Shown: positions 7,849-14,220 of the stretch, piece by piece
How the letters are laid out: every line of letters begins with the position of its first letter
How positions within the stretch are numbered: the first letter of the stretch is position 1
Source: Chloroflexota bacterium
GTDB taxonomy: Bacteria; Chloroflexota; Anaerolineae; Anaerolineales; E44-bin32
Length of the DNA: 16,390 nucleotides
Direction: 5' to 3'
Assembly (NCBI GenBank): GCA_026390045.1
Contig: JAPLGR010000631.1
Location: 1-16,390 of the forward strand
Notes under the pieces: model-generated
Told to the model about the DNA's origin: nothing
Database searches by the model: none
Seen by the model: the letters and a program-made list of their open reading frames with translations, nothing else
Made by a program: the position numbers and the translations under genes

Positions 7849-8835
7849 TCACCAACCCACGGCCAATCGCATGAGCCTGACAAGTCCCGCGGAGAGGGCG
7901 ATGGTCGCAGGGATGGTCAGGACCCAAGCCGTGAGCATGTCTCGAAGGATGAGCCAGCGGACCTTGTTCAGGCGCTCGGCCGCCCCGGCGCCCAGAATCG
8001 CTGACGCCATGACCTGCGTGGTGCTGATCGGCCCTCCCACCGTGGCGGCGGAGAAGACAACCAGCGCTCCCGCGACGAGCGCCCCGAAGCCATTCACCGG
8101 TCGCAGCCTGTAGATCCGCGCCCCAAGTGTCCTCATCTGCCGCCACCCCCCGATCGACGTGCCGAGGCAGAACGAGCCAATGCAGGCGACAACAACCCAG
8201 GGCGGGATCCCGGCTCCATGCTCGAGCCCAAGGACCATCAGCCCCAGCGTTAGAACGCCCATCGCCTTCGGAGCGTCGCTGGCTCCATGGCTCACTCCGC
8301 GTGCGATCATGGTCAGCTGCTGCCAACGACGCAGATGGGTGTTCAGCGAGGGCCTGGCACGCCTCGCAAGGTGAAGCGTCAGCCTCACCACCAGGAGACC
8401 AACGAACAGGCCCAACGGCGGCGAGAGCAACAGGGCACCGACCACCCACCCCAGGCCCGGTAGCAGCAGTGCACCCGGACCGGCAGTGGCCAGCGCCGCC
8501 CCAGTCAGACCACCAATGAGCGCATGGGATGACGAAGACGGAATCCCGATGATCGAGGTCAAGATGGCCCAAAGCAATGCGGCCAGTAGCGCGGCCAGGA
8601 TTGACCCGGGGGTCAAGGAGTCCGCCCGCACAACGCGCGTCGCCACGGTCGTCGCTACCGCCGTGCCTATGACGAAGGGGCCAGTAGCCTGAGCGGCTGC
8701 CGCAAGCAGGAGCGCCTGTCGGGGTCGTAGGGCATGCGTGGACACGACCGGTGCGACGATTGACGGACTATCGTTCAGGCCGTTGATGAAGGCGAAGGCA
8801 AGCGACAACACGATGAGCAACGCGGTCAAGATCAC
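7849..8835 (-). CDS. pit: PiT-family inorganic phosphate transporter
   Basis: This 328-residue membrane protein belongs to the PHO4/PiT family, which moves phosphate (often as a metal-phosphate complex) into the cell with protons or sodium. The two family signature repeats are visible: FINGLNDSPSIVAPVVST near the N-terminus and GASDAPKAMGVLTLGL in the second half. GIPSSSSHALIGGLTG and ISTTQVMASAILGAGA are also characteristic. About ten hydrophobic segments alternate with short loops. The length fits the shorter bacterial PiT proteins, not the roughly 500-residue PitA. The start is GTG; the first membrane segment begins right after it, and no strong Shine-Dalgarno is visible. No PhoU-like partner gene lies next to it. 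Confidence 0.93.
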   Translation of the reverse strand: MILTALLIVLSLAFAFINGLNDSPSIVAPVVSTHALRPRQALLLAAAAQATGPFVIGTAVATTVATRVVRADSLTPGSILAALLAALLWAILTSIIGIPSSSSHALIGGLTGAALATAGPGALLLPGLGWVVGALLLSPPLGLFVGLLVVRLTLHLARRARPSLNTHLRRWQQLTMIARGVSHGASDAPKAMGVLTLGLMVLGLEHGAGIPPWVVVACIGSFCLGTSIGGWRQMRTLGARIYRLRPVNGFGALVAGALVVFSAATVGGPISTTQVMASAILGAGAAERLNKVRWLILRDMLTAWVLTIPATIALSAGLVRLMRLAVGW

Positions 8836-9258
8836 CGGTCGCGGATCAACTCACAAGCGCCGGGCGCACCCGGCGCATACTTGGCGATGGGCAAGCCGTC
8901 CTGCGTCGGCAGCCCCCGAGGGGTTGGTGGCCTGGCGGACAGTTCGCCTCTCTTCACCTCCGGCCATAGCGAGGGCAATCGCCCGCGCAGGCTGTATCGG
9001 CTCGTCGGCTCACCGGCGGGTCGCTTGCCAGCGAGTGATCTTCTCCGTCAAGCCCTTGAGCCGCCGGAGATGCCCCCTGCCCTCGCGAACCACGTCAGAG
9101 AAAGCAGGCGAGCCTCATTCCTCCTCGCAGCCGGCCTGCGCGCGAACCCGACCCGCGACGCCGGCGGGGACCGCCCGTGGCCTGCACCCAAGCGCAATGA
9201 GGTGCCTCGCAATCGAGACCACGTGCACCGCAATCCTGGCGGAGCATCCTCGCGACAG
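8836..9258. other. Intergenic stretch with possible decayed coding sequence
   Basis: No confident gene lies in these 423 bp between the phosphate transporter and the alcohol dehydrogenase. On the minus strand, in frame with the dehydrogenase and after its TAG, there are two short open stretches separated by a single TGA (9115-9117). The second ends with RRLKGLTEKITRWQATRR and a stop at 9010-9012. I do not recognise it. A GTG at 9226-9228 preceded by AGGA could start the first stretch. It may be a small broken gene or chance open frame in GC-rich DNA. A hairpin lies at 8857-8876. Confidence 0.35.
8857..8876 (-). terminator. Short GC hairpin upstream of the PiT gene (possible terminator or leader structure)
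   Basis: GCGCCGGG and CCCGGCGC form an 8-bp perfect stem around a 4-nt loop. On the minus strand it is followed by TTGTGAGTTG, which is only weakly T-rich. It could end transcripts from the upstream ABM/dehydrogenase pair. It could also be a structure in the phosphate transporter leader, since it lies about 21 nt before the GTG start. Confidence 0.35.
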
Positions 9259-10134
9259 CTACATCGCCGCGACAACGATCTCCTGCATCTCGACGCGCGT
9301 CAGCGCAATCGGATTGGCCTTCATGCTGCTGGCGACTGCCGACTTGTCGAGCAGTTCCGGAAGCTGTGCGGGGCTGAGGCCATATGACGCCAGCCGCGGG
9401 ACGCGCAGCGCGGCGCACACGTCCGCAACCCAAGAAACAGCCTCATCCGCGCCGGCCGCCTGCTTGCCTGTGAGCAATTGCCCGACCTCTCGATACTTGT
9501 CGAGTGCGACGTTCCTGGGCGCTCGATCGCCTAAGGCGCGCACGTTGATCCGGATGGCGTACGGCAGAAGTGCAGCGCACACTGCGCCATGCGGCCCGGA
9601 GACCATTCCACCAATCACACCGGCGAACCCGTGGACCGAACCGAGGCCGGCGTTGGCCATCGCCAGTCCCGAGAACAGTGCGGCCAATGACATGTCTTCC
9701 CGCGCCCCCCGGTCGTCCCCGCGCTCGTGGGCGCGCCGCAGAGACCGCGCAACGCGCCGCAGGCCCTCACGGCACAGTGCATCCGTGATTGGACTTGCCC
9801 GCGCGGAGACGAACGGCTCGATCAACTGAGTCAATGCATCCAGCCCAGTGCTCGCCGTGATCACCGGAGGCACCGTCAGCGTCAACTCGGGATCCCCCTG
9901 TGCCAGACGAACGCCGCGCCGCAGGTCCTCCGTAGTCGGCTCGTGGTCAATCGAGAGATCCTTCGAGCGGACCCCCGCCTGGCCCAGCAGCTCGCGGAGC
10001 CCGTCCGCCCGCTCGGGATGGGCGCCGGTGACAACCAGCGCGCGCCGACCGAACGCGCCGGCGAGCGCTCCGATGTCCTTCAACTTGCCCGGGCCGAAGA
10101 CGATACGGCCGGCAGTGGCGAACTCAAACTGCAT
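9259..10134 (-). CDS. Iron-type alcohol dehydrogenase with a large internal deletion
   Basis: This 291-residue member of the iron-containing (group III) alcohol dehydrogenase family would normally be about 380 residues. The N-terminus (FATAGRIVFGPGKL) and C-terminus (SSMKANPIALTRVEMQEI) are both family-typical. At residue 79-80 the sequence jumps from DLRRGVRLAQ to DPELTLTVPP. The missing segment normally contains the GGGS nucleotide-binding loop, so NAD(P) binding is doubtful. Of the metal-ligand positions, D99, H168 and H182 are present; the position usually held by the second ligand (DALTH) is Q103. Some relatives with DALTQ may naturally lack that histidine. ATG 10134 is preceded by GGGAG. 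It starts three bases after the ABM-domain gene, so they form one operon. It is probably inactive or altered, and could be a pseudogene that kept its frame. Confidence 0.8.
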   Translation of the reverse strand: MQFEFATAGRIVFGPGKLKDIGALAGAFGRRALVVTGAHPERADGLRELLGQAGVRSKDLSIDHEPTTEDLRRGVRLAQGDPELTLTVPPVITASTGLDALTQLIEPFVSARASPITDALCREGLRRVARSLRRAHERGDDRGAREDMSLAALFSGLAMANAGLGSVHGFAGVIGGMVSGPHGAVCAALLPYAIRINVRALGDRAPRNVALDKYREVGQLLTGKQAAGADEAVSWVADVCAALRVPRLASYGLSPAQLPELLDKSAVASSMKANPIALTRVEMQEIVVAAM

Positions 10135-10137
10135 CGA

Positions 10138-10446
10138 TCACTCCCAGGAGGCGTCCTCCGGGTACACGTTGACGTACTCCGCCTTTGAGCGAGGCGCCTC
10201 CATCATCGGCTCGACGGCATCGCGCCATGCCGCGTAGTGTGCGGTCTCGCGATGGCGCGGCGGATCGTCCCGGGTCCGGTAGACCTCCATCAGGACAAAC
10301 CGCGTCGGATCATCGCTGCGCTGCACGACATCAAACCGGACCACGCCCGGCTCGCGGAGACTGCTGCGAGCGTTGTCCTCCGTCGCGCGACGGAAGGCCT
10401 CCACCGAGTCCGGTTTCACATGAACTTGAACGTGGACGATGTGCAT
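10138..10446 (-). CDS. Antibiotic biosynthesis monooxygenase (ABM) domain protein
   Basis: This 102-residue protein fits the single-domain ABM/YgiN/LsrG-like fold, a small dimeric alpha-beta barrel. Typical features are the start [18 protein letters not shown], the middle [36 protein letters not shown] in part, and a C-terminal YVNVYPED strand. Members include cofactor-free quinol monooxygenases and the LsrG isomerase, so the reaction cannot be named from sequence. I chose ATG 10446 because GGGGAGAG lies just upstream; a TTG at 10461 in the same frame is less likely. It is the first gene of a two-gene unit with the iron-type alcohol dehydrogenase, which hints at oxidation and reduction of a shared small metabolite. 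Confidence 0.85.
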   Translation of the reverse strand: MHIVHVQVHVKPDSVEAFRRATEDNARSSLREPGVVRFDVVQRSDDPTRFVLMEVYRTRDDPPRHRETAHYAAWRDAVEPMMEAPRSKAEYVNVYPEDASWE

Positions 10447-10541
10447 GGTCTCTCTCCCCAACAGCAGGGCAGATCCATCGAGGCTGGCTACCCGCGGTCG
10501 CGGCGTCCCCGGGGATGCTCGTGTCCGCGCAGATTGGAGGC

Positions 10542-10570
10542 TTGTGGCGCCGCCTGCACGGCGTTAGAAT
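10542..10570 (+). promoter_or_regulatory. Promoter of the tRNA-Arg gene
   Basis: TTGTGG (10542-10547) and TAGAAT (10565-10570) are spaced by 17 bp. The -10 ends 11 nt before the mature tRNA 5' end, which leaves a leader of about five nucleotides. Position and spacing make this a good sigma-70-type candidate, although the -35 matches only in its TTG. Confidence 0.6.
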
Positions 10571-10581
10571 AGCCTCTACGT

Positions 10582-10656
10582 GCCCCTGTAGCTCAGTGGA
10601 TAGAGCGTTGCCCTCCGGAGGCAAAAGCCGGCGTTCAAGTCGCCGCAGGGGCGCCA
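10582..10656 (+). tRNA. tRNA-Arg (anticodon CCG), CCA encoded
   Basis: A complete cloverleaf can be folded by eye. The acceptor stem is GCCCCTG with CAGGGGC (7 bp), followed by discriminator G and an encoded CCA. The D-arm is GCTC-AGTGGATA-GAGC. The anticodon stem is TTGCC/GGCAA with loop CTCCGGA, giving anticodon CCG at 10615-10617, which reads CGG (arginine). The T-arm is CGGCG-TTCAAGT-CGCCG. There is no intron. It is the only plus-strand gene in the middle of the window and converges with the metallophosphoesterase gene. Confidence 0.97.
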
Positions 10657-10697
10657 ACCGCCCAGGCCGTGTGCCGGGGCGGTTCGTGTTCCCTTCT
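10656..10697 (+). terminator. Probable terminator after tRNA-Arg
   Basis: AACCGCCC and GGGCGGTT form an 8-bp perfect stem with a 13-nt loop, starting at the last base of the tRNA CCA. The following bases (CGTGTTCCCTTCT) are pyrimidine-rich but interrupted, so an intrinsic terminator is plausible though not ideal. The stem could also slow minus-strand transcription leaving the metallophosphoesterase gene, whose stop is about 25 bp away. Confidence 0.5.
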
Positions 10698-10722
10698 CGC
10701 CAACAGTCCGATCCCGGCGCCC

Positions 10723-11223
10723 CTAGCCACCCGGTCCCAGGTCAATCTCCTCGACGGCGCGCGTGTCGGTCTCGACGGCCACCATCCGGCTGTTGCCCTT
10801 CATGCCCATCAGCTCCCCAGGATTCAGCAACAGGCAGCGGCCGATCCATTCCTGATGGGCGGCGTGGTCGTGGCCGTAACACACCAGATCGAATTCGCCT
10901 GAGGCGGCCAAGCCTCGCGCCAGTTCAGGGTAGTGATTGACGGCGATCCGCAATCCCCCGAACTCGAACCGCGCCACCTGCCCGTGCAGCGTGATGCCCG
11001 GGAACCGCGCGGCATTCCTGCCGATCAGGTACGTGTCGCCGTCGTTGTTTCCCCACACAATGTGGACCGGGTTGCCGGGCACGCCCTCTCCGATCCGCGT
11101 GATCATGAACGGTGAACACAAGTCCCCGCAGTGGATGACGATGTCCGCGGCGGCCATGTGCGGCAAGGCGGCGGCAAGCTTCCAGATGTTGTCGTGGCTG
11201 TCACTCAGAACGGCGATCTTCAT
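10723..11223 (-). CDS. YfcE/MJ0936-type metallophosphoesterase
   Basis: This 166-residue protein is a compact calcineurin-like phosphoesterase and probably a phosphodiesterase that uses two divalent metals. All family motifs are in order: D8 and H10 in LSDSHDN, HCGD (31-34), GNND (58-61), NHYP with H97, and YGHDH with H118 and H120. Length matches the small bacterial and archaeal members. The physiological substrate is unknown. I chose ATG 11223, with AGGTGG six bases upstream, over an in-frame GTG three codons earlier. It follows the glucanotransferase gene by 40 bp on the same strand and may be the last gene of that operon, although nothing in its sequence ties it to glucan metabolism. Confidence 0.9.
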   Translation of the reverse strand: MKIAVLSDSHDNIWKLAAALPHMAAADIVIHCGDLCSPFMITRIGEGVPGNPVHIVWGNNDGDTYLIGRNAARFPGITLHGQVARFEFGGLRIAVNHYPELARGLAASGEFDLVCYGHDHAAHQEWIGRCLLLNPGELMGMKGNSRMVAVETDTRAVEEIDLGPGG

Positions 11224-11263
11224 CGGAACCACCTGGGAACGAGGCAGGCCTACGGGAGACAGC

Positions 11264-12784
11264 CTACGGTTCGGACTCGGCCTTCGGCGCGGGTTTCTCC
11301 CTTCCGTACACGTGATTGAATTCGGCCAATCGGGTGGCTAGCTCCGCGGTCAACTGCTCCGCACGCACTCGCCATCCCCAGTTACCCTGCTCGCGGCTGG
11401 GGTAGTTCATGCGCGCTTGCGTCCCAAGGCTGAGGGCATCTTGCAGGGGAGCGATGGCCCACTGAGCCACGGACGCCCAGGCAGAGCGAATCTGATCCCA
11501 GGCGATGTCGGTCCCGTCCCGCCCGAGATAGCGCCGACAGAAGTCGCGTTCCTTCTCCGGTGCCGATTCGTACCACCCAACTACGGTGTCATTGTCGTGC
11601 GTTCCGGTGTAGACAACGCAACGCACCGGATAGTTGTGGGGAAGGAACTCGTGCTCGGGGTGCCCATCGAAAGCGAACTGCAGAATCTTCATCCCCGGCA
11701 AGTCAAAGTCCGTACGGAGCTTCTTCACCCCCGGCGTGATCACGCCGAGATCTTCCGCGATGAGCGGCAGGCTGCCGAGGCCGTTGCGGACCGCGGTCAG
11801 GAAATCCGCCCCCGGACCGGGCGCCCAGCGGCCTGTCTCGGCCGTTGGAGCGGATGCAGGGATCTCCCAGTAGGCCTCAAAGCCGCGGAAGTGATCAAGG
11901 CGCACGATGTCCACCATCGACAGGACGGCCCGCAACCGTCGCAGCCACCAGCCGTACCCATCGGCTCGCATCGACTCCCATCGGTAGAGCGGATTCCCCC
12001 AGCGCTGTCCGGTGGGCGAGAAGTAGTCGGGCGGCACCCCGGCAACGAAGGCGGGTTGACCGGAAGCATCGAGGGTAAAGAACTCGGGGTGACTCCAGAC
12101 ATCAGCGGAGTCATGCGCCACGAAGATCGGGATGTCCCCCACCAGCTCGATATCGGCCGCATGCGCCGCTTGCGCCAGAGACTCCCATTGCCGGAAGAAA
12201 CAGAACTGACGCACGCATTGCGCCTCGACATCAGAGTGCAGGCCCCGCGCCGCGGCTGCCAGTGCGTCCGGTTCTCGACGGCACAGCCAGTTGGACCACT
12301 CCGTCCACGGGGCCCCCGCATGGGCGCGCTTGAGCGCCATGAACAGGGCGTAGTCTTCCAGCCAGTCCTGATTCGAGTCGCGGAAGCGCAGGTAGGCCTC
12401 GCGCTGCGCGCGGGACGCGCGAGCGTCGAAGTTCTCGGTCAGCCGAGTGAGCAGGCCATCCTTCCAGGCGATCACGGGGCCGAAGTCGACGTGATCCTCC
12501 GGGAACGCAGGCATGTCTGCCATCTCATCCCGGGTGAGCAGGCCGTTCTGGACTAAGACGTCCGGGCTGATGAGAAGTGGATTGCCGGCGAAAGCGGAGA
12601 AAGACTGGTAGGGCGAGTCGCCGTAGCCTGTGGGGCCGAGGGGAAGCACTTGCCATAGGCGACAGCCGGTGCTGGCCAGCCACTCCACCCAACGGTATGC
12701 TGCAGGGCCCAGGTCACCGATGCCGTAGGGGCCCGGAAGCGAGGTCGGATGCAGGAGGATTCCCCCTGCCCGTCCGGCGATCAC
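11264..12784 (-). CDS. malQ: 4-alpha-glucanotransferase (GH77, amylomaltase)
   Basis: This 506-residue enzyme matches bacterial amylomaltase in length. It moves alpha-1,4-glucan segments between chains and can release glucose. The N-terminus GILLHPTSLPGPYGIGDLG and YGDSPYQSFSAFAGNP are family signatures. The catalytic residues sit in conserved motifs: nucleophile D297 (VRLDHFRG), acid/base E344 (IAEDLG) and transition-state stabiliser D397 (GTHDND). An upstream in-frame extension to 13102 exists but lies inside the glycogen synthase gene and lacks family sequence. I chose GTG 12784, which overlaps the glgA stop as GTGA, with GGGAGG upstream within the glgA end. This overlap and the gene order mark it as part of a glycogen/glucan operon. 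No irregularity is seen. Confidence 0.95.
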   Translation of the reverse strand: MIAGRAGGILLHPTSLPGPYGIGDLGPAAYRWVEWLASTGCRLWQVLPLGPTGYGDSPYQSFSAFAGNPLLISPDVLVQNGLLTRDEMADMPAFPEDHVDFGPVIAWKDGLLTRLTENFDARASRAQREAYLRFRDSNQDWLEDYALFMALKRAHAGAPWTEWSNWLCRREPDALAAAARGLHSDVEAQCVRQFCFFRQWESLAQAAHAADIELVGDIPIFVAHDSADVWSHPEFFTLDASGQPAFVAGVPPDYFSPTGQRWGNPLYRWESMRADGYGWWLRRLRAVLSMVDIVRLDHFRGFEAYWEIPASAPTAETGRWAPGPGADFLTAVRNGLGSLPLIAEDLGVITPGVKKLRTDFDLPGMKILQFAFDGHPEHEFLPHNYPVRCVVYTGTHDNDTVVGWYESAPEKERDFCRRYLGRDGTDIAWDQIRSAWASVAQWAIAPLQDALSLGTQARMNYPSREQGNWGWRVRAEQLTAELATRLAEFNHVYGREKPAPKAESEP

Positions 12785-14220
12785 TGATCGCCTCCCCGAC
12801 TCGAGATGCGGCCCGCCGCGATCTCGCCGTAGAGATCCGCGTACGCTCGAGCCGAACGGCCCCAGGAGAAGTCCTGCGCCATCCCGCGCTGCTGCAGGCC
12901 TCGCCAGGCGCGCGGATCCTGATAGACGTCGAGTGCTTGATGGACTGCCTCCGCGAGCGCCTGAGGCTCCGCAGGCCCGAACAAGAAGCCTGTTCCGGGG
13001 CCTTCTCGCCCGTACGCAACAACCGTGTCCTTCAGTCCGCCCGTCGCCCTGACGATGGGCACGGCGCCATAGCGCATGCCGATCATCTGCACCAGTCCGC
13101 ACGGCTCGTATCGTGAGGGCACAAGGATCATGTCGGTCCCGGCATAGATGCGGCGCGCCAGTTCGGCATCAAAGGTGGGCAGGAAGCGAACGCGCTGGGG
13201 CTCGCGTGCCGCAAATGCACTGGCGCGGTCTTCCAGTGCCGGGTCGCCGGTTCCGAGGAGCACGAGCTGCCAGCAGCGGCCAGCAAGCTGCCCCAACGCC
13301 CCCATCGCAAGATCAACGCCCTTCTGCATCTCAAGCCGTGTGATCATGGCCAGCAGAGGCGTGCGCGGTTCGACAGGCAAACCCACAGCGCACTGCAAGT
13401 CGGCCTTGTTGGAGGCCCGAGAGGCGATCGATCGTCGATCGAAGGCTGCTACGAGCCACGGATCGTGTGAGGGATCCCACACGTCGGGATCGATCCCGTT
13501 CAGGATCCCCCGCAGCACATCAGGCCGCGAGGCCAGGAACGATTCCAATCCGCAGCCGAAAGCCGGCGTCTGGATCTCAGCAGCGTAGCCGGGACTGACA
13601 GCCGTGATTGCGTCGGCGTGGGCCATGCCGAGAGGCAAGGGCAGCAGGCGCGCCCAATCGGGAAGCATCGAGTGATCGGCCGGGGGCAGCCCGTATTCAC
13701 GCAGAGCATCGCTCCCCCCCGCTCCCATGTAGGCGAGATTGTGGATGGTGAGCACCGCCCCGGTCGACTCCCAGCCATCACCGACAGTGCGCATCCACGC
13801 CAACGCAGGTGCGGTGTGCCAGTCATTCGCATGCACGACATCCGGCTGCCACCCGGTCGCCCGACAGGCCTGCAATGCTCCCACCACGAAGAAGATGAAC
13901 TTCGAGGCGTCTGCGGCCTCGCCGCCGTACACGGACGGCACACGGTCAATCGGGTCGCCCCCGATCAGCCAGGTCCGCACTCCCCGCATCGTCGCTTCAT
14001 GCACTTCCGCCTTGAGCGGGCCCGAGGGACGAGGAACATCGACGACAGCGCGCGGCGCACGCCCTCGGACCTGGTCGGCCAGTTGCGGGTAGCGCGGGAT
14101 CGCCAGGCGAACGTCAATCCCTAACTCAGTCAGCGCACGCGGCAGTTCGCCGGCGACGTCCCCCAGTCCGCCGACCTTGACCAGGGGTGCGGCTTCAGCC
14201 GCGAGGAACAGGACCTTCAT
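12781..14220 (-). CDS. glgA: Glycogen synthase (GT5)
   Basis: This 479-residue protein has the standard length of bacterial glycogen synthase. It adds glucose from a sugar nucleotide (usually ADP-glucose) to the end of an alpha-1,4-glucan. The N-terminus holds the donor-binding KVGGLGDV motif with K15; HANDWHTAPA (130-139) and NGIDPDVWDP (241-250) are characteristic. The C-terminal Rossmann domain has R295 and K300 (TRLEMQKG), E372 in YEPCGLVQM and RATGGLKDTV, all as in the family. The start at 14220 overlaps the branching-enzyme stop as ATGA. A longer open frame to 14406 reads into the branching-enzyme gene and is not family-like. Donor specificity (ADP- versus UDP-glucose) cannot be settled here, and no glgC lies in the window. 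Confidence 0.96.
   Translation of the reverse strand: MKVLFLAAEAAPLVKVGGLGDVAGELPRALTELGIDVRLAIPRYPQLADQVRGRAPRAVVDVPRPSGPLKAEVHEATMRGVRTWLIGGDPIDRVPSVYGGEAADASKFIFFVVGALQACRATGWQPDVVHANDWHTAPALAWMRTVGDGWESTGAVLTIHNLAYMGAGGSDALREYGLPPADHSMLPDWARLLPLPLGMAHADAITAVSPGYAAEIQTPAFGCGLESFLASRPDVLRGILNGIDPDVWDPSHDPWLVAAFDRRSIASRASNKADLQCAVGLPVEPRTPLLAMITRLEMQKGVDLAMGALGQLAGRCWQLVLLGTGDPALEDRASAFAAREPQRVRFLPTFDAELARRIYAGTDMILVPSRYEPCGLVQMIGMRYGAVPIVRATGGLKDTVVAYGREGPGTGFLFGPAEPQALAEAVHQALDVYQDPRAWRGLQQRGMAQDFSWGRSARAYADLYGEIAAGRISSRGGDQ

Noticed and set aside
7838..8572. 244-codon minus-strand open frame inside the phosphate transporter
   Set aside because: It is an alternative frame of the PiT gene, with a Gly/Ala/Arg/His-rich product, whereas the PiT frame has all membrane and signature motifs.
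9115..9117. TGA in the gap as a recoded (selenocysteine or readthrough) codon
   Set aside because: The flanking peptide has no homology I recognise, the preceding dehydrogenase stop is TAG, and no selenocysteine-type hairpin is evident just after the TGA.
8738..9829. 363-codon plus-strand open frame spanning the gap between the phosphate transporter and the alcohol dehydrogenase
   Set aside because: It overlaps both real genes on the opposite strand. Its translation is rich in Ala/Arg/Ser/Pro with no recognisable motif and no convincing ribosome-binding site.
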